This document shows positions 22,752-34,277 of a DNA stretch of 64,000 bases, one piece after another. Origin of the DNA: Lunularia cruciata (Eukaryota > Streptophyta > Marchantiopsida > Lunulariales > Lunulariaceae); the NCBI GenBank assembly GCA_948567375.1, contig OX419757.1:32674001-32738000 (forward strand), written 5' to 3'. A program made the position numbers and the translations under genes. Below the pieces are notes generated by a model that saw nothing but the letters and a program-made list of their open reading frames with translations, did not search any database and was not told the origin of the DNA. Positions within the stretch are counted from its first letter, which is position 1; every line of letters begins with the position of its first letter.

Positions 22752-22916
22752 ATGGAGATAATCTTTCAACTTATGGATAAACTATCCATGAGAGTTAGAT
22801 TAATATGCACTCTAGGATTTGATGTTGCTATAGAAATCTTGGAGCAACCTGAACCTTTTGTGTTCCCTAGAGTGGATTATTCTCAGATGGTGTTAGTCAT
22901 GTATATACTCTATTAG
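22752..22916 (+). CDS. Small leader ORF b of element A (54 aa)
   Basis: ATG at 22752, TAG at 22914-22916, 68 bases before the gag ATG. It is a diverged relative of ORF a, sharing the pattern K-x2-MR-x2-L-x2-TLG ... LE-x3-PFV-x-P-x-V-x-Y ... YILY. The two related ORFs flank the zinc-knuckle ORF. Function unknown. Confidence 0.48.
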   Translation: MEIIFQLMDKLSMRVRLICTLGFDVAIEILEQPEPFVFPRVDYSQMVLVMYILY

Positions 22917-22984
22917 TAATAGAGTGAGAGAAAAAAAAAGAGAAAAAAAAAATTAAGAGAAAAGAAAGATAGTGAGGGGTTAAG

Positions 22985-25900
22985 ATGGGGAAACTTCCGG
23001 TTTTCTTTGGCAAGGATGGAGAAGATGTGGAGGCCTTTGTGAGAGACTTCAAGAGAGCTTGCATAGGAAACAATGAGAGGAGGAAGAATGAGTGGGCCTC
23101 ATTATTACCAGATTTCTTTGAGGATGCAGCACTTACATGGTATGAGTCAGAATACCAAAAGAGAGAGAGGAGAGAGGGGGAAGAGGAGTCTTGGGAGACT
23201 TTGACTTCAGCACTCATTGAGAACTTTCTTCCTGATGAGAGTTATGAGAGATTGATGAGTGAGGTTACATTTCTCAAGCAAGGAGATGGAGAGAAAGTGA
23301 GGGTCTATGTGGAAAGAGTGGAAAAGTTGGAGTCCAGATTTCGCATAGTGTTGAGGAAGGGTGGGGATGATGTGGAGACTACAATGATTGGCATAGGGGC
23401 CATGCTCACCAAGAATTTTGTGGGAGGATTGAGACCACAAATTAGAAGCAAGGTGAGATATGAGAAACCTTCTTCCAAGGTTGAAGCTATCAAGATCGCA
23501 ATTCGTATGGAGGAGAGTTTGGAAGGGGATGAGAGTGATTTGGTGGTGAAGGAGGTTGTGCATCCTCCTCAAGGCTACAAGTATGGTGGAACTTCTGATA
23601 CTTTGGTGACAAGGGTTGCACCACAAGTAGTAGTTGCTCCAATTCTTGCACCTCCACCAAAAGATCCACTCCAAACCATCACAGAACAACTTGCGGATCT
23701 CAAGATCAATGTGGTGCAACTATGGGAGAAGAGAGAGGTGGATCAGAATGTAGGGAGAGGACCTAGGAGTTATGGAAACTATCCATATAGAGGAGGCCAA
23801 CCAGCCAACAATTTCAATGATAGAAATTGTTTTGGTTGTGGAGGAAGAGGCCATATCCAAAGGAATTGCCCAAATTCCACTTACCATGGAGGAAGGGGTT
23901 ATGAGGGAGCCAATAGAGGGAAAGAGGGAGGTAGTGAAACCCAAGTGGCTCCTAATCCCAACAAAGGTAAGGGGATAGCATCCATAGATGTGGTTGAGAG
24001 CAAGTATGAGAAGGGAGAGTGCTCAAACTCCAAGGGTCTTAATTTGGAGCTTTTGGCACAAGAGAAGAAGAGAGCTCGTTTTGCAGAGGATGTTCACTCT
24101 TCTCAAGGATTTACTTCAAGCAAGGATACTCCTATGTCTACTAGGAGCACTCACACCTCAACACCATCAACAACAAAGACTCCAAGGAAGAAGTTGGGGA
24201 TGGATGACTTCTTGATCTCAAAGCAACAATGGAACTACAATGTGTTGGAGGATGTTGGTAGTCACAAGGCTAACATCACAGTGGGCCAATTAATTGCTTT
24301 GAACCCTACCTTGAGAAAGGAGCTTAGAGGTGGTTTGAGTTCTACAAGGAGCAAAAAGAAGAAGAAGGCAAAAGTTCCAGTATCAATGGGGGTGGTGGAT
24401 GCCAAGCCAGCACCATGGGAGGCTTGTGAATATGCCTCCAAGATTGATGTGAGAGTGAATGGTCACAACATCAAGGATGCATTGGTTGATGGAGGATCAG
24501 CAGTGAATGCCATGTCAGAAAGGTTGATGAAGAAGTTGGGTATGATACCCTCAAGACCTTCAACATTTGTGGTGAGCATGGCAAACAAGCAACAAGTTCG
24601 ACCAGTAGGGGTGATGGATAAGGTGGTAGTTTCAGTTATGGGAGTTCAAAATCTCATGACTTTCCAAGTCTTGAAGGATTCAAGCTATGACTTACTTCTT
24701 GGGAGGCCATGGTTGAGAGCAGCACGCACAACTGATCGATGGCACAAAGGGTACTTGAGGATTGGGCCATCAAACCATAGAGTCACTGTTCCTGTGACTA
24801 ACACCACCAACACTTCACATTCAGATACACCATCTTCTGATTATTGGGAATCAGATTCTGAAGAAGGAGCTTCAGGTGTGGACACAAGCATGGAAGAGGA
24901 GACTTCAACGGAGGAGGATGAAACTGAATCTGATTCAGATGTGTATCCTTTGTGTGCTATGGATTTTGCACCTAAGCTAGAGGTTTTGAAGGACCCAGAT
25001 AAATCACCATTGACACTTGAGGAGGTAGAGAGAAGGTTATCTACCCTCAAGTATGGCCCAAATGTTACCAAGGAGGAGAAGGTGAGATTTGAGGAGATTT
25101 TCCGCAAGTTCATCCATGTGTTTGCTTTTAGTTACAAGGATTTGAAGGAAGTCACCTTGGAGGAGCACAAGATAGAGGTGGAGTCACATGCAAGACCAAT
25201 CCGCCAAAAGCAACGTCGCATTAGCCCACCAATATCTTTGGTTGTGAAGGAGGAGATTGTTAAGCTCAAGGAGGCTGGATTTATCTTTGAGGTGGAGAAT
25301 TCAGAATGGGTGTCTCCAATTGTCATTGTGAAGAAAAAGAATGGCAAGCTTCGGGTATGTGTGGATTACAAGAAGCTTAATGCTGTTACCAAGAAGGACT
25401 ACTACCCATTGCCATTCATTGATGAGATCTTGGAGGAGGTTGTAGGTCATGAGAGGTACAGTTTTGGAGATGGTTATAGTGGATATAACCAAATAAAGAT
25501 TGCACCAGAGCATCAACAACTCACCACATTCACCACACCTTGGGGAACTTACGCTTTCAAGGTCATGCCTTTTGGGCTTTGCAATGCTCCAGCCACATTC
25601 CAACGGTTCATGAACAAGGTATTTGAACCTTTCATTGGGAAATTTGTGAGAGATTTCATTGATGACTTTTGTGTCTATGGGAGCAAGGAGGAGCACTTTG
25701 AGCACCTAATCAAAGTCTTGCAACGCTTGGATGAGGCAAATGCATCACTCAACCCAGAGAAGTGCATTTTTGGATGTGAAGAAGGTCTACTTTTGGGGCA
25801 CATCATCTCCAAGGATGGAATAGCAGTTGATCCTGAGAAGGTGAGGAAAATCTCAGACCTTCCATTCCCTTCAAGCTTGACAAAGTTACGCCAATTCTTG

Positions 25901-27809
25901 GGAATGGTTGGGTACTATAGGAGGTTCATCTTCTCATTTTCCAACAAGGCTTATGCATTGACCATCTACATGAAGAAGGGTGTAGATTACATGGTGATTT
26001 TGGAAGACAAGGAGGCTCTCAAAGCTTTTGAGGAGCTCAAGCAATCCCTTGTTGTAGCTCCAATTCTTGCTAAACCTGATTGGAGTAAGCCTTTCATCCT
26101 CTACACTGATGCTTCTAATGTAGCTATAGGATGCACTCTTAGTCAATTAGACCAAGATGGGCATGATCATCCAATAGCTTATGCTAGTAGGCAGATGGTT
26201 TCAGCAGAGAAGAACTACTCTGTCACAGAGAGAGAAGGGTTGGCAGTGATCTTTGGTCTCAAGAAGTTTAGACACTACTTGATTGGAGGGAAAGCCACAA
26301 TTGTCACGGATCATAAGGCTTTGAAGTACATCTTCAACAAGCCTAATGTTGAAGGGAGACTAGCAAGGTGGATGATACTCTTGTCTGAGTATGACTACAC
26401 AATTGAGGATAGGCCAGGAAAGAAACATGCAAATGCTGATTTGTTATCTAGAGCCTATGATCATGATGGAGATGAGCCAGTAGATGACTCCTTCCCGGAT
26501 GAGGAGCTCATGACAATCTCAGTCACTCAAGAGATTCCAATGGAGTACAAGGAGATTGTGGATTTTGTGACAAGAGGTAACTATCCAGAAGGGATGCATG
26601 CTAGGGAGAGGAAGGCCCTTGCAGCAAGATCTAGACCTTACACAATGGTGGAGGATATTCTTTTTCACCAAGGAGCAGATGGTCTACTTTGAAGAGCAGT
26701 GGGTAAGGAAGAGTCTATCCTACTCATAAAGGAGTTTCATGAAGGTTTAGTATGTGGAGGACACTTTGCAGGAAAGGTGACTGCTTTCAAGATTCTAGAT
26801 GCAGGTTACCATTGGAGAGGGATTTTCAAGGATTGTCTTGATTATTGCAAAACTTGTCATGTTTGTCAAGCTTTTGCTAGAAAGTCTACATCCACTCCAC
26901 CACTTAGATCAATTCCATTGCTAGGACCTTTTGAGAAGTGGGGAATTGATTGTAGGTCCTCTCAATAGAACCCCAAGGAACAATCGATACATTGTGGTAG
27001 TTACTGATTACCTTACCAAGTGGGTTGAGGCTAGACCATTGAGGGACAAGAATGAAGATGAAGTGGGTAGATTTCTTTATGAACGCATTATCACTAGGTT
27101 TGGATGCCCTTTGGAGTTGGTTTCTGATAGAGGAGGAGAGTTTACAGGAAGCATTACTACAGCCATGCTACGACATTTCTCTATCACACATAGAGTAACT
27201 ACATCCTATAAGCCAAATTCCAATGGCTTGGCAGAGAGAACCAATCAGACCTTGTGCATGATGTTGGCCAAAGATGCAGAAATGGAGGGGGCTAAACATC
27301 ATTGGGACAAGAGGATTCATGCAGTTTTATGGGAGTATAGGACAACCATGAAAACTTCCACCGGATATTCTCCATTTCAATTGGTGTATGGTATTGAGTC
27401 TACCTTACCTATTCACTTTGATCTTCCTACCTTCCAAAGCATTCATAGGAGATGGAAGAAAGCACAAGGAGGTGATGCAGAGAAGTCAAGGAAGGATCAA
27501 CTCATGGAGTTGGAAGAGGCAAGAGCAGTTGCTATGGTTCGAGTGGAGCAAGCCCAAAGGAAACAAAAGGAGATCTATGATAAGAGGCAAGACAAGAAGA
27601 AGGTGGAGCCTTTCAAAGAAGGTGATTGGGTAATGTTGTTTGATTCCATTCGATTCAAGAGAGTGCAAAAGAAGTTTTTGCCTAAGTACTTTGGACCTTT
27701 CATAGTGGAGAAGGTGTGGGGCAATTACACCTATGATCTCAAGGAGTTGGGAGGAAGATACTTTGATAGGATTAACCATGATAAGTTGAAGATGTACCAT
27801 AGAAGGTAG
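22985..27809 (+). pseudogene. gag-pol polyprotein of A2 (one stop, one 2-bp deletion)
   Basis: ATG at 22985 after an A-rich run. Gag (MGKLPVFFGKDGEDVEAF, a retrotransposon-gag start) with zinc knuckle CFGCGGRGHIQRNC at residues about 282-295; protease VDGGSAVN near residue 501; RT with FIDDF near 891-895; RNase H YTDAS near 1041. TGA at 26690-26692 ends the first frame, where A1 reads CGA, so this is a C-to-T change at a CpG. The frame reopens at 26699 into the integrase HHCC finger. Near 26950 two T residues are missing relative to A1 (GATTGTAGG versus GATTTTGTAGG). The rest of integrase (DDE, GPY/F-like end, no chromodomain) is open to 27809. Confidence 0.95.
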
Positions 27810-27846
27810 AGAGACCTTCACTTTGAGGACAAAGTGAAAACTTAGT

Positions 27847-27857
27847 CCGGGGGTAAA
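27847..27857 (+). other. Polypurine tract of A2
   Basis: CCGGGGGTAAA directly before the 3' LTR, identical to A1. Confidence 0.65.
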
Positions 27858-28536
27858 TGTAACACCCATTTGTGCATGTGTGTGGTATTGTGATATTTAG
27901 CTTGGTATTACAAGTACTTAAGAGATATTATTTATACAGAGATAAAGGATGGTTCTATATTAGTCATGGTTAGCTAAAGTTAGTCATAGCTAAGATAGAT
28001 GGGACCTTACTTTAGAGGAAGTAGAAAAGATGAGCACCACTATTTTGGATTTTAGTGTGTTGACTTGGTATTATTCCTAGGTGTTTGGCTTTGGGGAAAG
28101 AGTTGAGAACTCTTGGGCCCGCAAGCCTTTTTGTTTTGGATTCTTCTTTAGTCCAAGGATAGCCCATGTGAAGGAATCCTTGCTTTAGTGGTTGGGTCAA
28201 GATAAGGGGAATATGCCCATGTGAATGGATATTCCTTTCTACTTTTTGACTTTACTTGACTTTTAGTCTAGTAACTTGAGTTACTACGGTAATTATTAAC
28301 TTTGGTACGTAACTATTTCACAAGTATATAAACAAGGAGTGAGGAGGTACTCATCATCCTTTCATTTGCAACTATCTCTCTCTCATTGAGTTCTCTAGTG
28401 AGCAATGTCTTGAGTCTTGGAGTGTTAGCCTTGGAGGAGTATGATGGAGTTGGGGTTCCTTGCCTTCTTAGTCCATGGTGCGCTACCATAATAGCCATCA
28501 GAGGTTCATCCTGAGTGAGAGACAGGCCGGCTCACA
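27858..28536 (+). repeat. 3' LTR of A2
   Basis: 679 bp, apparently identical to the 5' LTR, followed by GCTC (28537-28540), which matches the GCTC before the 5' LTR. Confidence 0.96.
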
Positions 28537-30560
28537 GCTCCACTATCAACCACCTCTACTCTAGTAGTAGGAACCGCATCATCCCTACTCTCACAAAGTG
28601 TGGCATCCAACCAAAACATTGGGGTTGGGTCAACTCCCAATGTAAACATGTCACTTGCTGAAAACAAAGAGCACCGCATAATCAGTTGAGCCGCCCCCAA
28701 CATCATGCTAGACTCAGTCTGTATAGTAGCAGATGACTGACTAGTAGGTAGTCCATCATGCACCCTGTCACCACCTATCACACCTGCACGGGGACATCTA
28801 GGAGCCATGGATATTGTCTACAATGCCTTAGAGAGCAAGAAAGACTAGGGAAGTTTGACTTGTCTCCCAACCTTTCCTCTTTGTGGGTCCAACTCCATTG
28901 ATGCTCCTTGAGGCTCAAGAGCACGAGTTGCACTCTTAGTCACTGCTGCAAATGCATCCACATGTATTGCTCCGCACATGAAGTCCAAAGCATCTCTATC
29001 ACCAACATATAGGTGGAAGCCTTAGCACCGGAATTTGATCTCCTATGAGCAATGGCCATACTAGCTAATCTCTGCTCCAACTACTCAATCTGAGTACTCA
29101 TAGCTATATCAAAATTAAGGGCAGGTACTGCATCACTACTAGGTGTATATCCTCTACCACCACCTCTACCACCTCGTCCTCCATGAATTGAAGCTCCTGT
29201 ACTACCTGCCATAGCAGCCCTACCACTCTATAACTCTGAGTGTAGGTCAAAGCACCGGTCACTAGTGTGACCAAATCTGTGGCAATGCTCACACTGCCTT
29301 TTGTGCTAGTTGTGATGCACTAGAGGTATAAGGTCCATTGCTCTAAATACACTCTCTCTTATGGTGAGGTCCACCACAAGTCCAACAAGCAACACCACTA
29401 CTCATTGTTGTTGCTGAACCAAAAATGAAGCTAAGGGTCTAATTACAATAGATCCTCTACTCGCTCGATAGGACCTAGGCTGTCCACCCTGTCCTCAAAA
29501 ACAAACTAGATGTGGTGCACTCTAGAAGAAATCACAACTTTGGATGAGGTCTCCCTACCAAATCCAGATTTCACCACTCCCTCCTCCACCATGTTGAGCT
29601 CAATACACTCAGCTAAACCAAAGACCACTGCCAAAGTAGGCAAAGTAGCTTGTAACAACGTAACATCACAAACTCTATGTTGCAACTCCTTATCCAATAT
29701 CCAAAACTAGACTACTTGGGCTACGGTAACTCCCTAAGTGAAACTGATCAGCTTCCTCATGCAACTGTATGCCTTGCGTAGGCTCTCTCCAACCTTTTGC
29801 TAGAACTTCTACAAGCTCCTTAGCTTGTCAGTCCACACTCCTTGGTAGTTCTGTCTCAAACACTAGAAGAACTCCACCATGGAGTTGAACCCTAGTACTA
29901 CCTGCTATAGCGGTACCTCCACTAGCTCCACCAACACTACTCAAGCTAGAACTTGTAGGTACTACCGATCTACTTCTAGCAACCAAGCCTGAAGTGATAG
30001 AGACATAGTTTGGAGACCAATATTGTCTCCATAACTCAATCTCCTCCAAATGAGCTCTCCTAAACTCATGGTAGTCACCCATTGGCGGACCCTCCAAATG
30101 TTGAAACAACCCCTTCCATGCCATGAAGGGTATAAACATAATCGGATTCCGCATTTGCTACAGATTGCACTTACTATCAAAAACCTGGATGAAGTCATCC
30201 AACTCAATGGCACCCACTGTACCAAAGTAACGCCTAGGACCTTTGGAGGCCCCATAAATCTCATCCAAGTCCCACAACAACGGTGCCAAAGTGCACTCTC
30301 AATTGAATTAGCTCTTTTGTCAAACTCTAACTCAAGTCAATCTCCTCCCTCATTGAGACCTAAGATACGGGCTGATATTGCGTGCCACTCCAAGTAATTC
30401 CAATGTATATTGTAGGGCTAACTCCTCTGGAATCCCCAAAGAACTCTATCGTGACAAAGTAACTACAATTGCAACCGCAAGTACCCAACCAAGTGCCAAT
30501 ACTACTAAGTGCCAACACCAACTGAGCACCACCAAATGCCAATACTCATAGAACACCACC
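28537..30560 (-). pseudogene. gag of B-guest
   Basis: Minus strand, 5' end at about 30560. Recognisable stretches: FIPFMAWKGLFQHLEG (about 30137-30090), YHEFRRAHLEEIELWRQYW, a Ser/Gly-rich stretch, and a good zinc knuckle CEHCHRFGHTSDRC (about 29292-29251) followed by a Gly-rich run (GGRGGGRG). The downstream end (28660-28540) reads MFTLGVDPTPMFW and VVDSGA. It aligns with B-host gag but keeps more open frame. A2 interrupts it at 28536; the remaining few bases lie at 20732-20709. Confidence 0.75.
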
Positions 30561-31739
30561 CACTAATGTATCTCTAAATGAGATAACTACACTAGGGGAA
30601 AGGGCAACCTATAACCTGCCATCACAACACGCACTGTCACAATCTACAAGTCATCACTTCTTGCTTCACCAAAGAGAAACAAAGGTAGTCTAACTGGTCA
30701 TCACTCCAGCCTCACTAATGAGAGCACACCAGAGCACCAATGCTCAAAACTCAAGGCACCTCACACAAACATGATGCACAAACAGGAAGTAGAGAATGGA
30801 GAGGGACCAATCACAAGAAATCTAAACAAAAACTCTCTATCTCATAAAGTAACATGGGACTGACTCTGCCACCATTTGGCATTTGATATAAGAGAAGTTT
30901 GTATATACGTCCTAAGCTACCGAGATCACCAAGAATAGGATCAAACTACCTCTCCTAGCCAAAGCTACAAGTGTATAGATAATAGTGAGCCAATCACTAG
31001 GACAACAAGTCAGGGTGGACTAGTTGACTAGGGCACCAATCTAGGAGCAAGAGATCTAGGGGTCAAACCCTATTACGCACATACAGCAAGATGGGCAGAT
31101 TTTGCCAAAAATGACCAAGATCTACTCTAAACTAACTAGCTTTATGTCAGCAAGCTGGCCCTATGCCAAAATTCAGCCAAATGAGGCCTTTCTTCTTGCC
31201 ACTTCAAACCTTCTCCAAATCTAGTGAAAATCCTCCAAATCTAGCAAAACTCCACCAACTCTAGCCAAAATCTACAACTTCAAAACTCCTCCAAATCTGG
31301 CCAAAATCTGACATAAACTCAAGCAAAAATTTGACATAAACCCTAAATTTAGTTGACCACCAAATCCTCTACTAAATCTCCACTTGAGCCAAACTAGATT
31401 AATAGGTTTTTCCAAATCATAAATTCACAAGAATAGGTTCTCAACTCCATCTTCAATTTTACTTTCTAAGTCCAACTTGCAACAAATTGGTCTTGCCCTC
31501 ACTTACTGAGCTCAAAATCACAACTATTGCTCAAAAATTGCTCCTTCTTTGCTCAAAAATTGGCCAGTGCTTCTACACACCGTCTACCTTATTGCCAAAT
31601 CTGCATTAAGCAATGAGCGTTTGCACACCAAGGAAAAATTGAACTTCAATTGAGCTACCAACCATCCATTGCACTTGGAGATACCACCAATACTTGTAGT
31701 TTTTGCACCCAATTTCCCTCTTACTTCACTTCTCTGATG
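30561..31739 (-). other. 5' leader of B-guest
   Basis: About 1.2 kb between the 5' terminal repeat and gag. No convincing coding frame. It contains several short imperfect repeats of a CCAAATCTAGC-type phrase (31190-31320). Part of it (30600-30860) resembles 13870-14160. Confidence 0.5.
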
Positions 31740-32190
31740 TAATCAGATCATTTATAACCCCTAAACCCTCAACTCAATTTATATCAGTACTTGATTTGTC
31801 ACTTTATAAACCTGTAACAATTGGGCATTAATTACAGTCAAGCCACACCCACTTTAGCTAAGAGAATCCAGGTGACATTCATCGGCCTTGTCCACATAGC
31901 CAAGAACTCAAAGGCTCAACACCGGAGAAGTGAGCTCTCTGGAGCTGCACTTCAAAAGTATACCCTTGGACTTGAGCTAGGTCTGAAACCCTAACGGTCC
32001 CGCTGATGGCACATTCCATGGTGCAAATGGTGCAAAGTGAAGGTGAGCTCCACTATGAAGGCAATACCCCGAACACAAAATCTGACCGTTGGAAAGTAGT
32101 CTATGGGAAACTACTAGAATACCTCTAATTATTGTCACTGCAACTCAAGTGTCCAAGCAATCTAGATGTGACACTACAAATGGCATGACA
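31740..32190 (-). repeat. 5' terminal repeat of B-guest
   Basis: Minus-strand segment starting TGTCATGCC at 32190, matching 8251-7803. The match stops at CTGATTA. The 87-103-bp TGGCAC unit found at the 3' end is missing here. The outer edge is flanked by TGGT (32191-32194). Confidence 0.75.
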
Positions 32191-32960
32191 TGGTTCACAC
32201 CTTGAGTTGTCATATTGGAAAACCAAAGGGGGATTTTCTGTTTGGTAGGACTTTCAAGGAAGGTCTATACACCATAGAGGGTCTTATTAGACTCTAATGC
32301 ACAACTCCTCATGTTGGGGAATTGTAGATTTGGAGGTATGGAAGACTGATGTGGAGAGGTGTCTATTTTAGATCTAGATAACTCCAAGGGATGGTTGTAC
32401 ATGGTACATCACATGTGGAGAGCTTATTGTCCAAATTCAGCCCAATCATCTAGCCACTAGTTCTATGGTGAGAACTCAAGCCATTGCAACAATAGTAGAC
32501 TCATATGATGTGCTAGTTGGTGGAGCAATTTTTATACCCCATGGGTTTTTGTATTGACTATTGAGAGGAGACGACCTCCTATAGACTAGGTTGGCACCTA
32601 CTAGTACGCGTTAGTAGTGGTAGTCTTGGCTCACTATAATCAAGGACCATAGCATCAACTTCAATTTTCAATGGTTCTATTACTTGGCTTGGTGACTTAT
32701 TGGAGTGGAACACCCATGCAAATGATATTCTAGTACTAGAGGAGATCACTTGGATTTGGAGTATAGGTGAGATTGTTCTATCCACCTTTGATGTTCCATT
32801 GTAGAGTTCTAAGGATACTTTGTAGCAACATGCAGATTAGTTGGTGCAATAATCTTGCAGTGAAGCCTTTGTACCACCAAGAGACCAATGTGAAGATAAG
32901 CGTTCAGAGTCTATCACATTGTCTCCTTTGGATAACACACTCATTGCTTGGCAATATCTA
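32191..32960 (+). pseudogene. Protease and following region of B-host
   Basis: Plus-strand counterpart of 13740-12906. The retropepsin core reads LLDSNAQLLMLGN (about 32283-32325), so the catalytic Gly has become Asn. The later block WLGDLLEWNTHANDILVLEE is recognisable at 32685-32745, and the segment ends at CATTGCTTGGCAATATCTAG, just before the point where B-guest enters the methyltransferase. Confidence 0.7.
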
Positions 32961-34277
32961 GCACACATATTTCAGATTTGGTCTAAAAACCAACCACTCA
33001 CTTTTAAAACTCATAACTCATTGCGCAAGAATGATCTCTCTCTAACCCTTGGACCAAAAGGTAGAATACAATAAACTGAATTTTCTTAGAAAGTTTCAAA
33101 AAAATCCAGTGAAAATTGAATAAATGGCATACTCTATACAAATTTCCAAAGAGCATGTAATTTTAGGAGCAATTTACCCTATCAACTTTCAAAAATTCTA
33201 GCTCAGTGCGTCTACTAGCTCTCACAATGCTTTCAAATGTACTAACTAAAAAATAACCCAAGCTATCACATGTAGAAATTTCAAGTCTAGATCTCAAACT
33301 TAAGATTTTTTCCAAAACCATCATAATCTCCAAAAATTGCAATCCACCTCATACAATCTCTCCAAGTACTCTCATGTGTACAAGATGTACAATATCACCT
33401 CAAAGACATCATAATGAACCACAGGCTATGAAAATGGTCTTGCCTCTCTAACATAAATTCAGTTCTCTCCTCTCCTAATGTTCTCTCCAAGTGAGCTCTC
33501 ATAGCCTCCTTTTGTCTAATATAGAATTGTATGTAGAACATTATCTTGCCTTCTAGAGAGGTCTCAACAATGGAACCAAAAATGTGAGCCAACCTATCTC
33601 TTATTCAAGATGAACATCTGATGGCTATTATGGTAGTGCACCATGGACTAAGAAGGCCAAGAACCCCAACTCCATCATACTACTCCAAGGCTAACACTCC
33701 AAGACTCAAACCATTGCTCACTAGAGAACTCAAGGAGAGAAAGAGATAGTTGCAAATGAAAGGATGATAAATACCTCCTCACTCTTATTTTATATACTTG
33801 TGAAATAGTTATGCACCAAAGTTACTAATTATTGGAGTAACTCAAATTACTAGGTTAAAAGTCAAAAATCTAAAGGAATACCCATACTCATGGGAATATT
33901 CTCTTAAGCATGTGGTCTTATCATGACCCAATCACTAAGTCAAGGATTCCTTCACATGGGCTATCCTTGGACTATTATAGAAGAATCTAAAACAAAAATA
34001 CTTGTAGGTCTAAGAGTTTTCAACTCTTTCCTCAAAGACAAACACCTAAGAATAATACCAAGTCAACATACTAGAATCCAAAATAGTGGTGCTCATCTTT
34101 TCCATTTATTCTAAAGTTATGTATTCTTTATCTTAGCTATAATTAACTTTAGCTAATCATGACTAATGTAGAACCATCTTTTATCTTTATATAAATAATA
34201 TTCCTCAAGTATTTATAATACAAAGTATATATATAAAAATATCACAATAGCACATACATGCACAAATGGGTGTTACG
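32961..34277 (-). mobile_element. Relic A3: LTR plus leader of a family A element
   Basis: Minus strand: a diverged A LTR (34277-33583), primer-site region, leader ORF a remnant and further leader to 32961, matching A2 positions 20737-22030. The rest of the element, its 3' LTR and about 950 bp of B-host (the methyltransferase region) are missing, consistent with one deletion. Confidence 0.85.
33583..34277 (-). repeat. LTR of relic A3
   Basis: About 695 bp. Its start reads CGTAACACCC (first base changed from T) and its end GGCTCACA. More diverged than the A1/A2 LTRs and with a local duplication of a TATATATA-type stretch near 34225. Confidence 0.88.

Larger units (their letters stand above)
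20737..28536 (+). mobile_element. Ty3/gypsy element A2, full length
   Basis: 7.8-kb element with both LTRs (679 bp each), primer-binding site, leader ORFs, gag-pol and polypurine tract. It is flanked by GCTC at 20733-20736 and 28537-28540, a 4-bp target duplication. Inserted in the gag region of B-guest in opposite orientation. I found no difference between its two LTRs by eye, so insertion is very recent, yet pol has a nonsense codon and a 2-bp deletion. Confidence 0.96.
7713..32190 (-). mobile_element. B-guest: DNMT/PHD-family Ty3/gypsy element inserted in B-host
   Basis: Minus-strand element from TGTCATGCC (32190) to GCACGACA (7713), with TGGT duplicated at 7709-7712 and 32191-32194. Without its own inserts (13795-20704 and 20737-28536 plus target copies) it would be close to 9.8 kb. 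Order on the minus strand: 5' repeat (32190-31740), leader, gag (30560-28537), protease (13760-13440), a conserved region of unknown role, DNMT3-like domain (12905-12250), linker, RT (11520-10700), RNase H, integrase (9900-8880), PHD finger (8673-8539), 3' repeats (8356-7713). All domains are decayed. Confidence 0.82.
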
